From positions 1 through 64,000 of the forward strand of contig CAZSZS010000040.1 in NCBI GenBank assembly GCA_964611275.1: DNA of 64,000 nt. The letters run 5' to 3'. The DNA is from WJMT01 sp964611275. Its GTDB lineage: Bacteria; Acidobacteriota; Aminicenantia; Aminicenantales; Aminicenantaceae. Positions within the stretch are counted from its first letter, which is position 1, and each line of letters begins with the position of its first letter. The notes below the pieces were generated by a model. That model was given only the letters and a program-made list of their open reading frames with translations. It was not told the origin of the DNA and searched no databases. The position numbers were made by a program, and so were the translations under genes. Of this stretch, positions 9,148 to 17,273 are shown one piece after another.

Positions 9148-10794
9148 CTATTTTTCGGAGAACACAATGGCTACTGTTTTCCAGACCTTGACTCTCACTC
9201 CGTTCTTGACAGCTGGTTTGTATTTCCACTTCTTTATGGTTCTTTCTGTATTTTCGTTAAGACCGTATGAATTCTCGATCCCCTGGACTATTCTGGTCTC
9301 AATCACATCCCCTGTTTCAGAAACCAAAATGACCAGCACCACTTTACCGCTCACTTTGTATTTTAATGCAGCAGGAGTGTATTCCGGCTCGACTCTTTTG
9401 ACGAGCTCCGGCGGGCTGTCCACTTCATTCAAAGCAATGATATCCCCTGTTTCGATTTTTTTCTCAGGTGCAGGTTCGGGTGTTTCCGCAGGTTCTTGAT
9501 CCTCGGTCTTTTGTTCCTCTTTGTTGGGTCTGGATTCCGGTAGGACATGATCTATAAGTTCTTCGATTTTGGGCTGAGGAATCTGTTTGAAATCCGGAGG
9601 AGGCAGCGGGGTGATGCTCTCCTCCTGGCTTTCCCGGATGGTGTCTGCGGTTTTTGCCGGAGCTTCCACCACATCTTGATTTTGTTCTTCAGATGGCAAG
9701 GATTCCGGGGGAGAGGCAGGCCGCTCTGAAGCGATTTGGGTTTTTCTCTCAGCCTCTTCTCCTGGATCTTGTGGCCCGGCTGGATACTCTTCCGAGATGG
9801 TTATAGGTGTATCGACAGAGGCAGCATCTTCTATCTCCGGGTCGATTTGTTCTGCTGCAGCGGACTTATAAAATTGTTGAGAGGCTTCCTGTTTTTTATG
9901 GGAATTTTTAGGAAGAGCTACTAACAGAATAAGAGTCAATCCCAGAATGACAGAGCCAGATGCAAACAGTATCCACCTGGGTATCTTTTTTTTATTTTCT
10001 TCAGCAGAATATTCATTAAAAAGGGAAGCTCTTCTGTATTTTTTTTCAGGATCTTTGTGTTTCTTTTCTTCTTCTTTCCGGCTTTCCTGAATTGTTTTCC
10101 CTTCTTTTTTTTCTTCCTTTATTTCTTCCTCTTGAAGAGGCGGTTTAACCGGAGCTTTCTGTTTGTTTGCGGGGTGGGCGAATTCAGCCAGTTTGCTTTT
10201 GAGGATCTCATCTATCTCTCTGCTTTTATCACTTGTGAGGTTTGTTGGCTGTGCTTTATCTCTCTTTTTAGCTAAATATTCCTCATACAGACTATCAATC
10301 TCTTTCTCTCCGTTTAGTTTATTTTGTCTTTCCTGAGGTGAGGAACTCGCGGCTTTTTTCTCGGTTTCTTTCTTTTCCAGAAAAGCCTCTGAAGCTCTTT
10401 TATCTCTGGGTGACATTTCTGTGTCTATATTTAATAATTCAGATACCTTTGATATCATCTCCTTTTCTTTGTACGGTTTGGTAATGAAAGCGGAATTATT
10501 GAAATATTTAAGAACATAGCTCTGACAGGCTGCTTCAGAATAAAAATTAGTCATCATGAGAAGATTTATCTGTATGGTAAATGATTCGGAGATTTCTTCA
10601 AGAAGGTCAAATCCATGGAGCTTTGACAGGAAGGGTTCCATGATAATAAGGTCAGGCTTTTCCTCATAGAATTGGGATTTGCCTTCCAGGCCGTCTTTGG
10701 CTGCTATCACCTGGTATCCCTGCTCTTGCAGAAGATTCTTGAGAGAGGATAAGGATGTCCTGTTGTAATCAATGATGAGTATCTTTTTTTGCAT
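9148..10794 (-). CDS. Pseudo-receiver / TonB fusion (energy transducer TonB)
   Basis: About 548 residues in an unusual order. Residues 1-122 form a response-regulator receiver fold. A charged Lys/Glu-rich linker (123-270) follows, then one membrane helix (about 272-295) and a Pro/Glu-rich stretch. The C-terminal TonB domain (about 455-548) contains PPELVKRVEPEYTPAA and SGKVVLVILVSETGDV and ends in KTVAIVFSEK. In the receiver the phosphorylated Asp is Glu53 (DLIIMEPFL) and only one acidic-pocket Asp is left (IIDYN), so phosphotransfer is unlikely; Glu may mimic the active state. The topology places the receiver in the cytoplasm and TonB in the periplasm. The start is uncertain: ATG 10794 sits right before the receiver, while TTG 10857 lies directly against an AAAGGTGA box. 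No ExbB/ExbD genes are near. Confidence 0.8.
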   Translation of the reverse strand: MQKKILIIDYNRTSLSSLKNLLQEQGYQVIAAKDGLEGKSQFYEEKPDLIIMEPFLSKLHGFDLLEEISESFTIQINLLMMTNFYSEAACQSYVLKYFNNSAFITKPYKEKEMISKVSELLNIDTEMSPRDKRASEAFLEKKETEKKAASSSPQERQNKLNGEKEIDSLYEEYLAKKRDKAQPTNLTSDKSREIDEILKSKLAEFAHPANKQKAPVKPPLQEEEIKEEKKEGKTIQESRKEEEKKHKDPEKKYRRASLFNEYSAEENKKKIPRWILFASGSVILGLTLILLVALPKNSHKKQEASQQFYKSAAAEQIDPEIEDAASVDTPITISEEYPAGPQDPGEEAERKTQIASERPASPPESLPSEEQNQDVVEAPAKTADTIRESQEESITPLPPPDFKQIPQPKIEELIDHVLPESRPNKEEQKTEDQEPAETPEPAPEKKIETGDIIALNEVDSPPELVKRVEPEYTPAALKYKVSGKVVLVILVSETGDVIETRIVQGIENSYGLNENTERTIKKWKYKPAVKNGVRVKVWKTVAIVFSEK

Positions 10795-10959
10795 CCCGCT
10801 GCCAAACATCTTTTGAATGAACATATATAAATTACGTCTTTGAAAGAAACCGGTCAATCACCTTTAGGGGTGATTTAAGAGGTGAGATTGTTAATCTGCA
10901 GCAACCTTGACTCGTTCATCACCCGGGTTGGCCTGCAGTGGATTAAACTTTCTAATGTC

Positions 10960-11871
10960 TTAATCTTTACCAAACAAATCGCTCTGGCCTTTAGCAATAT
11001 CTTTGATGACCTTTTTGAGCTCAGGATAGGTTTCGACCAGCTCTCTGGGCACATCCAATTTTTGGTTCGTCAGTTTGTTTTTTATCTGTATGGCATTTGT
11101 CAGGGCCTGTCCCCTGTAGTGATTGTTGGTCACCACAAAGGTCTTTTTGGATTTTCCGCCCAGGTTTTTTATGCGGTTGATCCACTGATTGAGCTCTTCG
11201 TCAGGGTAAAGATAATCATAACGCGCATCCCTACCTGCATTTTTTCTGAACCAATTTTTATAGTTTCTGCCGTGAAGCCTCACATAGGTGAAATCAGGAT
11301 TTGTGGCATAGGATGTGGGTTTGATTGATGACCGGAACACAGGCTGGTCGATGTTGCAGAAAGCCACTTTATGATCGGAGAGGAATTTTAGAAACTCGGG
11401 ATTATCCCAGGAACTGTGCCTTATTTCCAAAGCAAGAGGCAGTCCGGAAAACATGCGGAACAAACGTTCCAGATAAAGTTTGTTTTTGGTGGAAAGGGAG
11501 AAAGACCAGGGAAACTGCATGAGTACAGCGCCCAGGCGGTTGTTTGCTGAAAGCGGTTCGATCCCGAATCTGAACTCATCTGCTTGTTTTTGAGAGGGAT
11601 TTTTATCTTGATGGGTAAAGTCTTGATGGAGCTTGACAGCAAACAGAAAGTCCGGATTTTGTTCGACTTTTTTAATCCAGGAAAGAGCAAAGTTGAACAT
11701 GGGCATCCGGTAGAACGTGCTGTTGATTTCCATAAAATCAATATACTGGGATAAAAACCTCAAGGCATGAAAACCTGATGGCTTTTTTCTCGGGTAAACG
11801 ATCCCTTCCCAGTCTTTATAGCTCCAGCCGGCCGTCCCCACATTGTATTGAGCCATAGCATTATCCATCAT
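10960..11871 (-). CDS. DUF72 domain protein
   Basis: A 303-residue soluble protein of the DUF72 family (TIM-barrel-like, formerly YecE). The family hallmark is visible at the start: GTAGWSYKDW followed by MEINSTFYRMP near residue 50, then LFAVKLHQDFTH and a conserved C-terminal RLHGRN motif. Its biochemical role is not established; some members have been suggested to act on nucleic acids or sugars, but nothing here decides that. The start is the first of two adjacent ATG codons; a copy of the short interspersed repeat begins immediately beyond it at 11872. The gene is transcribed towards the TonB fusion, 165 bases away, and is likely a separate unit. Confidence 0.85.
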   Translation of the reverse strand: MMDNAMAQYNVGTAGWSYKDWEGIVYPRKKPSGFHALRFLSQYIDFMEINSTFYRMPMFNFALSWIKKVEQNPDFLFAVKLHQDFTHQDKNPSQKQADEFRFGIEPLSANNRLGAVLMQFPWSFSLSTKNKLYLERLFRMFSGLPLALEIRHSSWDNPEFLKFLSDHKVAFCNIDQPVFRSSIKPTSYATNPDFTYVRLHGRNYKNWFRKNAGRDARYDYLYPDEELNQWINRIKNLGGKSKKTFVVTNNHYRGQALTNAIQIKNKLTNQKLDVPRELVETYPELKKVIKDIAKGQSDLFGKD

Positions 11872-11902
11872 AAACTGACCTATTCATAAAAAAATGGCAA
11901 TG
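11872..11902 (+). repeat. Interspersed intergenic repeat, copy 1
   Basis: This copy reads AAACTGACCTATTCAT, then A7, then TGGCAATG. It differs from copy 3 (61165-61195) at three of 31 positions. It abuts the start codon of the minus-strand DUF72 gene, so it lies in that gene's leader or promoter region. Confidence 0.6.
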
Positions 11903-11910
11903 TTCATTGT

Positions 11911-11943
11911 AACAAAAAAACAGGAATTATTCTGTTTTTTGTT
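11911..11943. promoter_or_regulatory. AT-rich inverted repeat in a divergent intergenic region
   Basis: AACAAAAAAACAG (11911-11923) pairs with CTGTTTTTTGTT (11932-11943) around an 8-base loop. It sits between divergent genes, so it is not an obvious end-of-gene terminator. It could be a bidirectional transcription block or a protein-binding dyad. The repeat copy 11872-11902 lies next to it. Confidence 0.35.
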
Positions 11944-11967
11944 CTTAGCCAAAGCCTTTTTTTCAGA

Positions 11968-11996
11968 TTGAAAAGACGGCAGGTTTGTGTTATAAA
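11968..11996 (+). promoter_or_regulatory. Promoter of pta-ackA
   Basis: TTGAAA (11968-11973) and TATAAA (11991-11996) are spaced by 17 bp. Transcription would start near 12003, giving a leader of about 110 bases before pta. Confidence 0.5.
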
Positions 11997-12113
11997 TATC
12001 CTTCTTGATCTATATGGATATGGGGAGGGCAGAGGAAGTCTGTGATAAAATACGGGGGAGATAAAATCCACACAAAAAGGCTTCGAATGTGAATTTTTAC
12101 AGGAGATATTGAT

Positions 12114-14225
12114 ATGGCAGACAATTTGTATGTGACGTCAACGGAAAGAAAAAGCGGCAAATCAGTCATTTCACTCGGTCTGACAGAGATGCTCATAAGA
12201 AATGTGGATAAAGTAGCTTTTTTTCGCCCTCTTATATACGTGGATTCTAATAAGAAAACAAAGGATGATGATATCAATCTGATGTCAGGTTATTATAATC
12301 TTGATATCCCTTATGATAAGATGTACGGCTTTTCCACTGATGAAGCCAATGAAATGCTGTCTCAAGGAAAATATGATGAACTGATTGAGAAGATTGTAAC
12401 CAAGTATAAATATTTGGAAGAAAACTATGATTTTGTTTTGTGCGAAGGGACTGACTTCGAAGGGGCCACATCTGCTTTTGAGTTTGACATCAACGCGGAC
12501 ATCGCCAACAACCTGGGATGTCCTGTGGTTTTATCCACGAATGCCTATAACAGATCTGAGGAAGATGTGATCAGGTCAGTTGAGACCTCTCTGGAATCCT
12601 TCATTGAAAAACACTGTAAAGTAGTGGCTATCATAGTGAACAGAGCTGAAAAGGGGGATAGGATCGTATCTAAACTGAAAGGCAATCCTCTTGTGAAAGA
12701 CAGTCTTGTGTTCAGCATTCCCAATATCAAGTCCCTTCAGTATCCCACTGTCGGGGAAGTGGCCAAAGCACTGAATGCGCGGGTTGTTTCCGGACAGGTG
12801 AAATTGAACCGACATGTTGGGGGATTCGGTGTAGCAGCCATGCAGTTGTGGAATGTTCTGACCAGGGTTTCAAACGGAGATATCGTCATCACTCCAGGAG
12901 ACAGGGCTGATGTCATTGTCGGCTGTCTGTCAGCGCTCTCGTCTTCCTCTATGCCCAGTATATCAGGGATTATTTTGACGGGAGGGCTGATACCTCAGGA
13001 ACCGATCCTTAAATTGATCGAAGGCTATGACGAGAAGATCCCTATTTTAAGTGTCAAAGAAAATACTTTTGAAGCAGCCCGTATGGCTGATAATATCCAT
13101 GCGGTTATAGATCCGGATGACACCATTAAAGTGGCTCAAGCACTTGAGGCTTTTGAAAAAAATGTTGAACTTGAAGAGTTGAGAGAAAAAATCATCAAAA
13201 CAAAAGTATCCATAGTGACTCCCAAAATGTTCGAATACAGGCTTATTAAGAGGGCCCAAAGCCGGAAACAGCATATTGTCTTGCCTGAGGGAGAGGATGA
13301 GAGAATTTTACAGGCCGCAGAGATATTGTCCCGGAGGGATGTGGTCGACCTGACATTACTAGGAAATGAAAAGGTCATGCGTGACAAAATAACAAAGTTG
13401 GGGCTGCAGCTTGATAAAGTCAATATAGTAGATGTTCCGAACAATGGTAGATTTGAGGATTACGCACAAACCTATTATGAGTTGAGAAAGCACAAAGGGT
13501 TGGAGATGGATAATGCGCACGATAATATGAGTGAGCTCAGTTATTTTGGCACGATGATGGTCTATAAAGGGGATGCAGACGGGATGGTCAGCGGAGCCGC
13601 GCACACCACAAGAAACACCCTTCGCCCTGCGTTTGAATTCATAAAAACGAAAAAAGGTTTTTCTATCATATCGAGCGTATTCTTTATGTGCCTTCCTGAC
13701 AGAGTGTTGGTCTATGGAGACTGCGCCGTGAATCCTGATCCAAATGCGGACCAGCTTGCCGAAATCGCTATCGCATCCGCTCAAACGGCTGTCACTTTTG
13801 ATATCCAGCCTATTGTGGCCATGCTTTCCTATTCCACAGGAGATTCGGGAGTGGGAGAGGATGTGGAAAAAGTCAAGGAAGCCACAAAAAAAGCCAGGGA
13901 ACTGGCAAAGAACTATTCCATGGATTTGAAGATCGAAGGTCCGATCCAGTATGATGCGGCCATTGATCCGGGTGTAGCGAAGGCAAAACTTCCGGGAAGT
14001 GATGTGGCCGGAAGAGCAAACGTTTTCGTTTTTCCTGACCTCAATACAGGGAATAATACATACAAAGCTGTTCAGAGATCAGCCGGAGCTGTGGCCATTG
14101 GCCCGGTCCTTCAGGGGCTTAACAAACCAGTCAATGACTTAAGCCGGGGATGCACTGTGACAGATATCTTTAATACAGTAGCCATAACAGCCATTCAGGC
14201 TCAGGCTGAAAAGAAAAAATCTTGA
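12114..14225 (+). CDS. pta: Phosphate acetyltransferase, long form
   Basis: A 703-residue enzyme that interconverts acetyl-CoA and acetyl phosphate. The N-terminal third resembles the dethiobiotin synthetase/CobQ P-loop fold (TSTERKSGKSVISLGL at residues 9-24). The middle (about 210-330) is a DRTGG domain. The catalytic PTA_PTB domain starts near residue 375 (RKQHIVLPEGEDERIL) and includes DGMVSGAAHTT and YDAAIDPGVAKAKLPGS. This three-domain layout is the enteric-type long Pta; the N-terminal part is regulatory in known members. An AGGAGA ribosome site precedes the ATG. ackA follows 36 bases later, so the pair makes acetate with substrate-level ATP formation. The strong promoter at 11968-11996 fits a central fermentative role. 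Confidence 0.95.
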   Translation: MADNLYVTSTERKSGKSVISLGLTEMLIRNVDKVAFFRPLIYVDSNKKTKDDDINLMSGYYNLDIPYDKMYGFSTDEANEMLSQGKYDELIEKIVTKYKYLEENYDFVLCEGTDFEGATSAFEFDINADIANNLGCPVVLSTNAYNRSEEDVIRSVETSLESFIEKHCKVVAIIVNRAEKGDRIVSKLKGNPLVKDSLVFSIPNIKSLQYPTVGEVAKALNARVVSGQVKLNRHVGGFGVAAMQLWNVLTRVSNGDIVITPGDRADVIVGCLSALSSSSMPSISGIILTGGLIPQEPILKLIEGYDEKIPILSVKENTFEAARMADNIHAVIDPDDTIKVAQALEAFEKNVELEELREKIIKTKVSIVTPKMFEYRLIKRAQSRKQHIVLPEGEDERILQAAEILSRRDVVDLTLLGNEKVMRDKITKLGLQLDKVNIVDVPNNGRFEDYAQTYYELRKHKGLEMDNAHDNMSELSYFGTMMVYKGDADGMVSGAAHTTRNTLRPAFEFIKTKKGFSIISSVFFMCLPDRVLVYGDCAVNPDPNADQLAEIAIASAQTAVTFDIQPIVAMLSYSTGDSGVGEDVEKVKEATKKARELAKNYSMDLKIEGPIQYDAAIDPGVAKAKLPGSDVAGRANVFVFPDLNTGNNTYKAVQRSAGAVAIGPVLQGLNKPVNDLSRGCTVTDIFNTVAITAIQAQAEKKKS

Positions 14226-14234
14226 TTTGACTAG

Positions 14235-14247
14235 CCTGGATTATTCA
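14235..14247 (+). repeat. Fragment related to the interspersed repeat
   Basis: CCTGGATTATTCA lies between pta and ackA. It is 13 bases identical to one arm of the inverted repeat at copy 3 (complement of 61202-61214). It lacks the A7-TGGCGATG core, so it may be a decayed copy or chance. Confidence 0.3.
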
Positions 14248-14261
14248 CAGAAAGGATAAAA

Positions 14262-15479
14262 ATGAAAATACTAGTGATCAATACAGGAAGTTCCTCTATT
14301 AAATATCAATTATTTGATATGGATCAAAAAAAGGCATTGGTGACGGGACTGGCAGAAAAAATAGGTGAAGAGACAAGTATTCTGACGCATGAATTACTAG
14401 ACAACAAGGGAAAGGGAAAAGAAAAGATTGAAAAGCAAAGGATTAGCGATCACGAGCAGGGCATGGAGAGAATCGTCAATCTTCTTATCGATCAGGAATG
14501 GGGAGTTATCAGGGATAAATCTGAGATCAATGCCGTAGGACACAGGGTTGTCCACGGGGGAGAAGCTTTTAAATCTTCCACGGTTATTACAAGTGAAGTG
14601 ATCTCCGCAATAGAAGAAAACATACCCCTGGCTCCTTTGCACAATCCGCCGAACCTCACGGGGATCAAGGTGGCCCGTTCTTTATTTCCAGATGCCCCGC
14701 AGGTTGCTGTGTTTGATACCGCGTTCCATCAGTCAATCCCAAGGAGAGCTTATCTTTATGCTGTTCCTTATGAGTTGTACGAAAAGCACAGAGTTCGTAG
14801 ATATGGATTTCACGGGACTTCGCATGAATATGTGGCACAGGAAGGCGCTGCTTATCTGAACCGGCCTCTTCAGGACTTGAACCTTATCACCGTTCATTTA
14901 GGTAATGGAGCCAGCATGTCAGCGGTTAAAAAGGGAAAGTGCGTGGATACTACCATGGGCATGACTCCTCTGGAAGGGCTTGTGATGGGAACGCGCTCTG
15001 GTGATATTGACCCGGCCCTCCCTTATTTCTTGTCCAAAAATCTCAGTCTATCCATTGATGAGATTGATGATCTTTTAAATAAGAAGAGCGGATTAAAAGG
15101 TATCTGCGGCATAAATGATATGAGGGAGATCGAGCAGAGAGCCGCTGCAGGAGATCAGAGAGCGGTAACGGCCCTGGATGTCTACACTCTTCGGATAAAG
15201 AAGTACATCGGCGCTTATTATGCTGAACTCGGGCACCTGGATTCCGTGATATTTACAGCCGGCATCGGTGAGAATTCCCCAAAGGTACGCCATATGAGCT
15301 GTGAGGGTTTAGAGGATTTGGGTCTCAAGCTGAACCCGGAAAAAAATAAAGTAAAGGCCGAAACCACAAGAGAGGTCAGCCGTGAAGATTCAAGAGTGAA
15401 AATTCTGGTTGTGCCCACCAATGAAGAGAAGAAAATAGCTTTAGAGACAGAAAAGGTGATCAACCTGACTCATTCATAA
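14262..15479 (+). CDS. ackA: Acetate kinase
   Basis: A 405-residue acetate kinase that makes ATP and acetate from acetyl phosphate. All signature blocks are present: NTGSSSIKYQLFD at the N-terminus, HRVVHGGEAF near residue 92, YGFHGTSHEYV near 185, VHLGNGASM, GTRSGDIDP near 246 and FTAGIGENS near 332. It forms an operon with pta. An AAGGAT ribosome site precedes the ATG. The last codons (INLTHS) and the stop codon are made by repeat copy 2 (15462-15492), which also supplies the transcription terminator. The encoded C-terminus therefore depends on the inserted repeat. Confidence 0.96.
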   Translation: MKILVINTGSSSIKYQLFDMDQKKALVTGLAEKIGEETSILTHELLDNKGKGKEKIEKQRISDHEQGMERIVNLLIDQEWGVIRDKSEINAVGHRVVHGGEAFKSSTVITSEVISAIEENIPLAPLHNPPNLTGIKVARSLFPDAPQVAVFDTAFHQSIPRRAYLYAVPYELYEKHRVRRYGFHGTSHEYVAQEGAAYLNRPLQDLNLITVHLGNGASMSAVKKGKCVDTTMGMTPLEGLVMGTRSGDIDPALPYFLSKNLSLSIDEIDDLLNKKSGLKGICGINDMREIEQRAAAGDQRAVTALDVYTLRIKKYIGAYYAELGHLDSVIFTAGIGENSPKVRHMSCEGLEDLGLKLNPEKNKVKAETTREVSREDSRVKILVVPTNEEKKIALETEKVINLTHS

Positions 15480-15492
15480 AAAAATGGCGATG
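15462..15492 (+). repeat. Interspersed intergenic repeat, copy 2 (overlaps the ackA stop)
   Basis: AACCTGACTCATTCAT, then A7, then TGGCGATG. It matches copy 3 at 28 of 31 positions. It provides the last residues and stop codon of ackA and runs into the terminator stem. Confidence 0.65.
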
Positions 15493-15503
15493 AGCATTTT
15501 TTT
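15478..15503 (+). terminator. Terminator after ackA, built from the repeat
   Basis: The A-rich strand of the repeat (AAAAAAATGGC) pairs with GCATTTTTTT across a short GATGA loop, with one bulge. The run of seven T serves as the release tract. Confidence 0.5.
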
Positions 15504-15504
15504 G

Positions 15505-15517
15505 TGACATTATGTCA
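15505..15517. promoter_or_regulatory. Perfect palindrome upstream of the GH172 gene
   Basis: TGACAT-T-ATGTCA is a perfect 13-bp dyad 50 bases before the glycosidase start. Its size and position fit a repressor or activator site. No matching regulator gene is adjacent. Confidence 0.35.
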
Positions 15518-15567
15518 TAGTTATCAATTTGAAGAATTTTTTATTATTTTGTTAAGGAGGGAGAGGG

Positions 15568-17148
15568 ATGAAATGCTTGAAGGGGATAGTCCTGGGTATT
15601 GTTCTGTGCTTTTTTTGTCTGAGTGCTGTGGCTCAAGACAATAATGATACCCTTTTCTCAGATTTGACTAAAGTGAAGAAGGCGCGGTCCAAAGCAGTGA
15701 CTTCTTCGGCATCAAACGCCAACAGCAATCTCGACCGCCGCACCTATATCCAGTCCGATGAGACTTTTGTGATGGCTGATATAGAGGGACCCGGCATCAT
15801 CAACCATATCTGGCTGACATTCAATGAAGCCCGGCCCAACTGGCTGGAGGAGCATGGATCAGCAAAGCCATCGGATATCGTGCTGCGGATGTACTGGGAT
15901 GGATGTGAGGACCCGGCTGTAGAAGCACCTCTAGGGGATTTTTTTGCTGCGGGATTTGGGGAGCGCCATGAGATCCGGTCACTCCCGGTTCTCGTTGAAG
16001 GAGGAGACGGATACAACTGCTACTGGCAGATGCCTTTTTACAAGAGAGCAAAGGTCATAGTGACCAACGAAGGGGAGAAGAAGGTGCGGAGCTTTTACTA
16101 TCATATTGATTATACAGAGGTTGAAAGTCTGCCCAAAGACACGGCCTATTTTTGTGCCCAGTACCGCCAGGAATTCCCGGAGAAAGAAGGAAGAGATTAT
16201 TTGATCTGTGATGCGGAGGGATGGGGACATTATGTAGGAACGGTTATGTCGGTCCGGTCGCGTTCGCCCTTCTGGTTTGGAGAGGGAGATGCCCGGATTT
16301 ATATAGATGGCGAGGAAAAGCCTTCTATTCAGGGAACCGGAACAGAGGACTATTTTCTCATGGCATGGGGATTGAATGAGGCTCTTTTTCCGTTTTTCGG
16401 CTGCACGTACCAGAGCTCCGGCTTTTCCGACCTCGGTGTTAAATATACGTTGTACCGGTGGCATATTGCAGATCCCATACGGTTTACAGAGTCTTTCCGG
16501 TTCGAGATCGAGCATACCGGTTGGATCACAGGCGACGAGACAGAGACCGGAGAGATAGACGGCCATGTGGAGCGTGAAGACGACGTCGCTACAGTGGCGT
16601 TCTGGTACCAGGTCGGTCAGCCAAAGCGGTTCACAGAACTGCTTTCCCTCAAAGAGCGGGAGCTTCCGAATCTGGATATCATCATACAGAGCAGCGAGAT
16701 GATAGAGACCGAAGAGCATTCAAAGGGCATGGTCACGCTCCAGGAGGGCTACGACTGGACAGAAGGCAGGCAGATGCTCTTTGACCCCGGAGCAGAGGAC
16801 GGTTGTTTGGAAGTCAGTTTTGAAGTCGAAGAAGAGGACTACAGAGGGCTTATGCTCATACTCAGCCATGCTCCTGATTACGGGATCTACCGCATTTATC
16901 TAGACGGGGAAAATATCAAGCGTCCGGAGGATTACATAGACCCGGACAAACCTTATGAGATAGATTTTTTCTCCGAGCAAATGGATGTGAGAGAGATCTA
17001 TATGGGGAGTCTTACCCTGCCTGTAGGCACACATACATTGCGTTTTGAGTGTGCAGGTAAAAATCCATATTCGAAAGGATATATTCTGGGGCTAGATTCT
17101 GTACGGCTCAGAGAGAGGTGGAAAAAGAAACGCAAATCCCTGCGTTAA
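15568..17148 (+). CDS. Secreted DUF2961 protein (glycoside hydrolase family GH172)
   Basis: A 526-residue exported protein with a signal peptide (about 1-22, ending SAVAQ). The DUF2961 core includes DIEGPGIINHIWLTF (residues 71-85), the Gly-rich GDFFAAGFG and the strongly conserved GTGTEDYF at 256-263. DUF2961 proteins were shown to be GH172 enzymes acting on fructofuranosides or on arabinofuranosides, so a furanoside-cleaving glycosidase is the best guess; the exact sugar is not readable. The C-terminal 120 residues look like a carbohydrate-binding beta-sandwich (TLPVGTHTLRFEC). The ribosome site AAGGAGGGAG is very strong. It is monocistronic, with a palindrome at 15505-15517 upstream. Confidence 0.85.
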   Translation: MKCLKGIVLGIVLCFFCLSAVAQDNNDTLFSDLTKVKKARSKAVTSSASNANSNLDRRTYIQSDETFVMADIEGPGIINHIWLTFNEARPNWLEEHGSAKPSDIVLRMYWDGCEDPAVEAPLGDFFAAGFGERHEIRSLPVLVEGGDGYNCYWQMPFYKRAKVIVTNEGEKKVRSFYYHIDYTEVESLPKDTAYFCAQYRQEFPEKEGRDYLICDAEGWGHYVGTVMSVRSRSPFWFGEGDARIYIDGEEKPSIQGTGTEDYFLMAWGLNEALFPFFGCTYQSSGFSDLGVKYTLYRWHIADPIRFTESFRFEIEHTGWITGDETETGEIDGHVEREDDVATVAFWYQVGQPKRFTELLSLKERELPNLDIIIQSSEMIETEEHSKGMVTLQEGYDWTEGRQMLFDPGAEDGCLEVSFEVEEEDYRGLMLILSHAPDYGIYRIYLDGENIKRPEDYIDPDKPYEIDFFSEQMDVREIYMGSLTLPVGTHTLRFECAGKNPYSKGYILGLDSVRLRERWKKKRKSLR

Positions 17149-17211
17149 GGAGCGGGAATGGGATACAGAAATCGATCTCTGAGACCGCCTAGAGAGAGTG
17201 GTTTTTATTAT

Positions 17212-17236
17212 AAAAATCTTGCTTGAAGATTTTTTT
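17212..17236 (+). terminator. Rho-independent terminator after the GH172 gene
   Basis: AAAATCTT and AAGATTTT form a stem around a short loop, followed by a run of T. The stem is AT-rich, so strength is uncertain. Confidence 0.4.
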
Positions 17237-17273
17237 TTGATTATCATTGTTATCTAAAACAAAAAATCGTCCC

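Noticed and set aside
10891..10946. Inverted repeat TTAATCTGCAG / CTGCAG-TGG-ATTAA between the DUF72 and TonB genes
   Set aside because: The arms are broken by a 3-base insertion and there is no T tract, so neither a terminator nor an operator can be supported.
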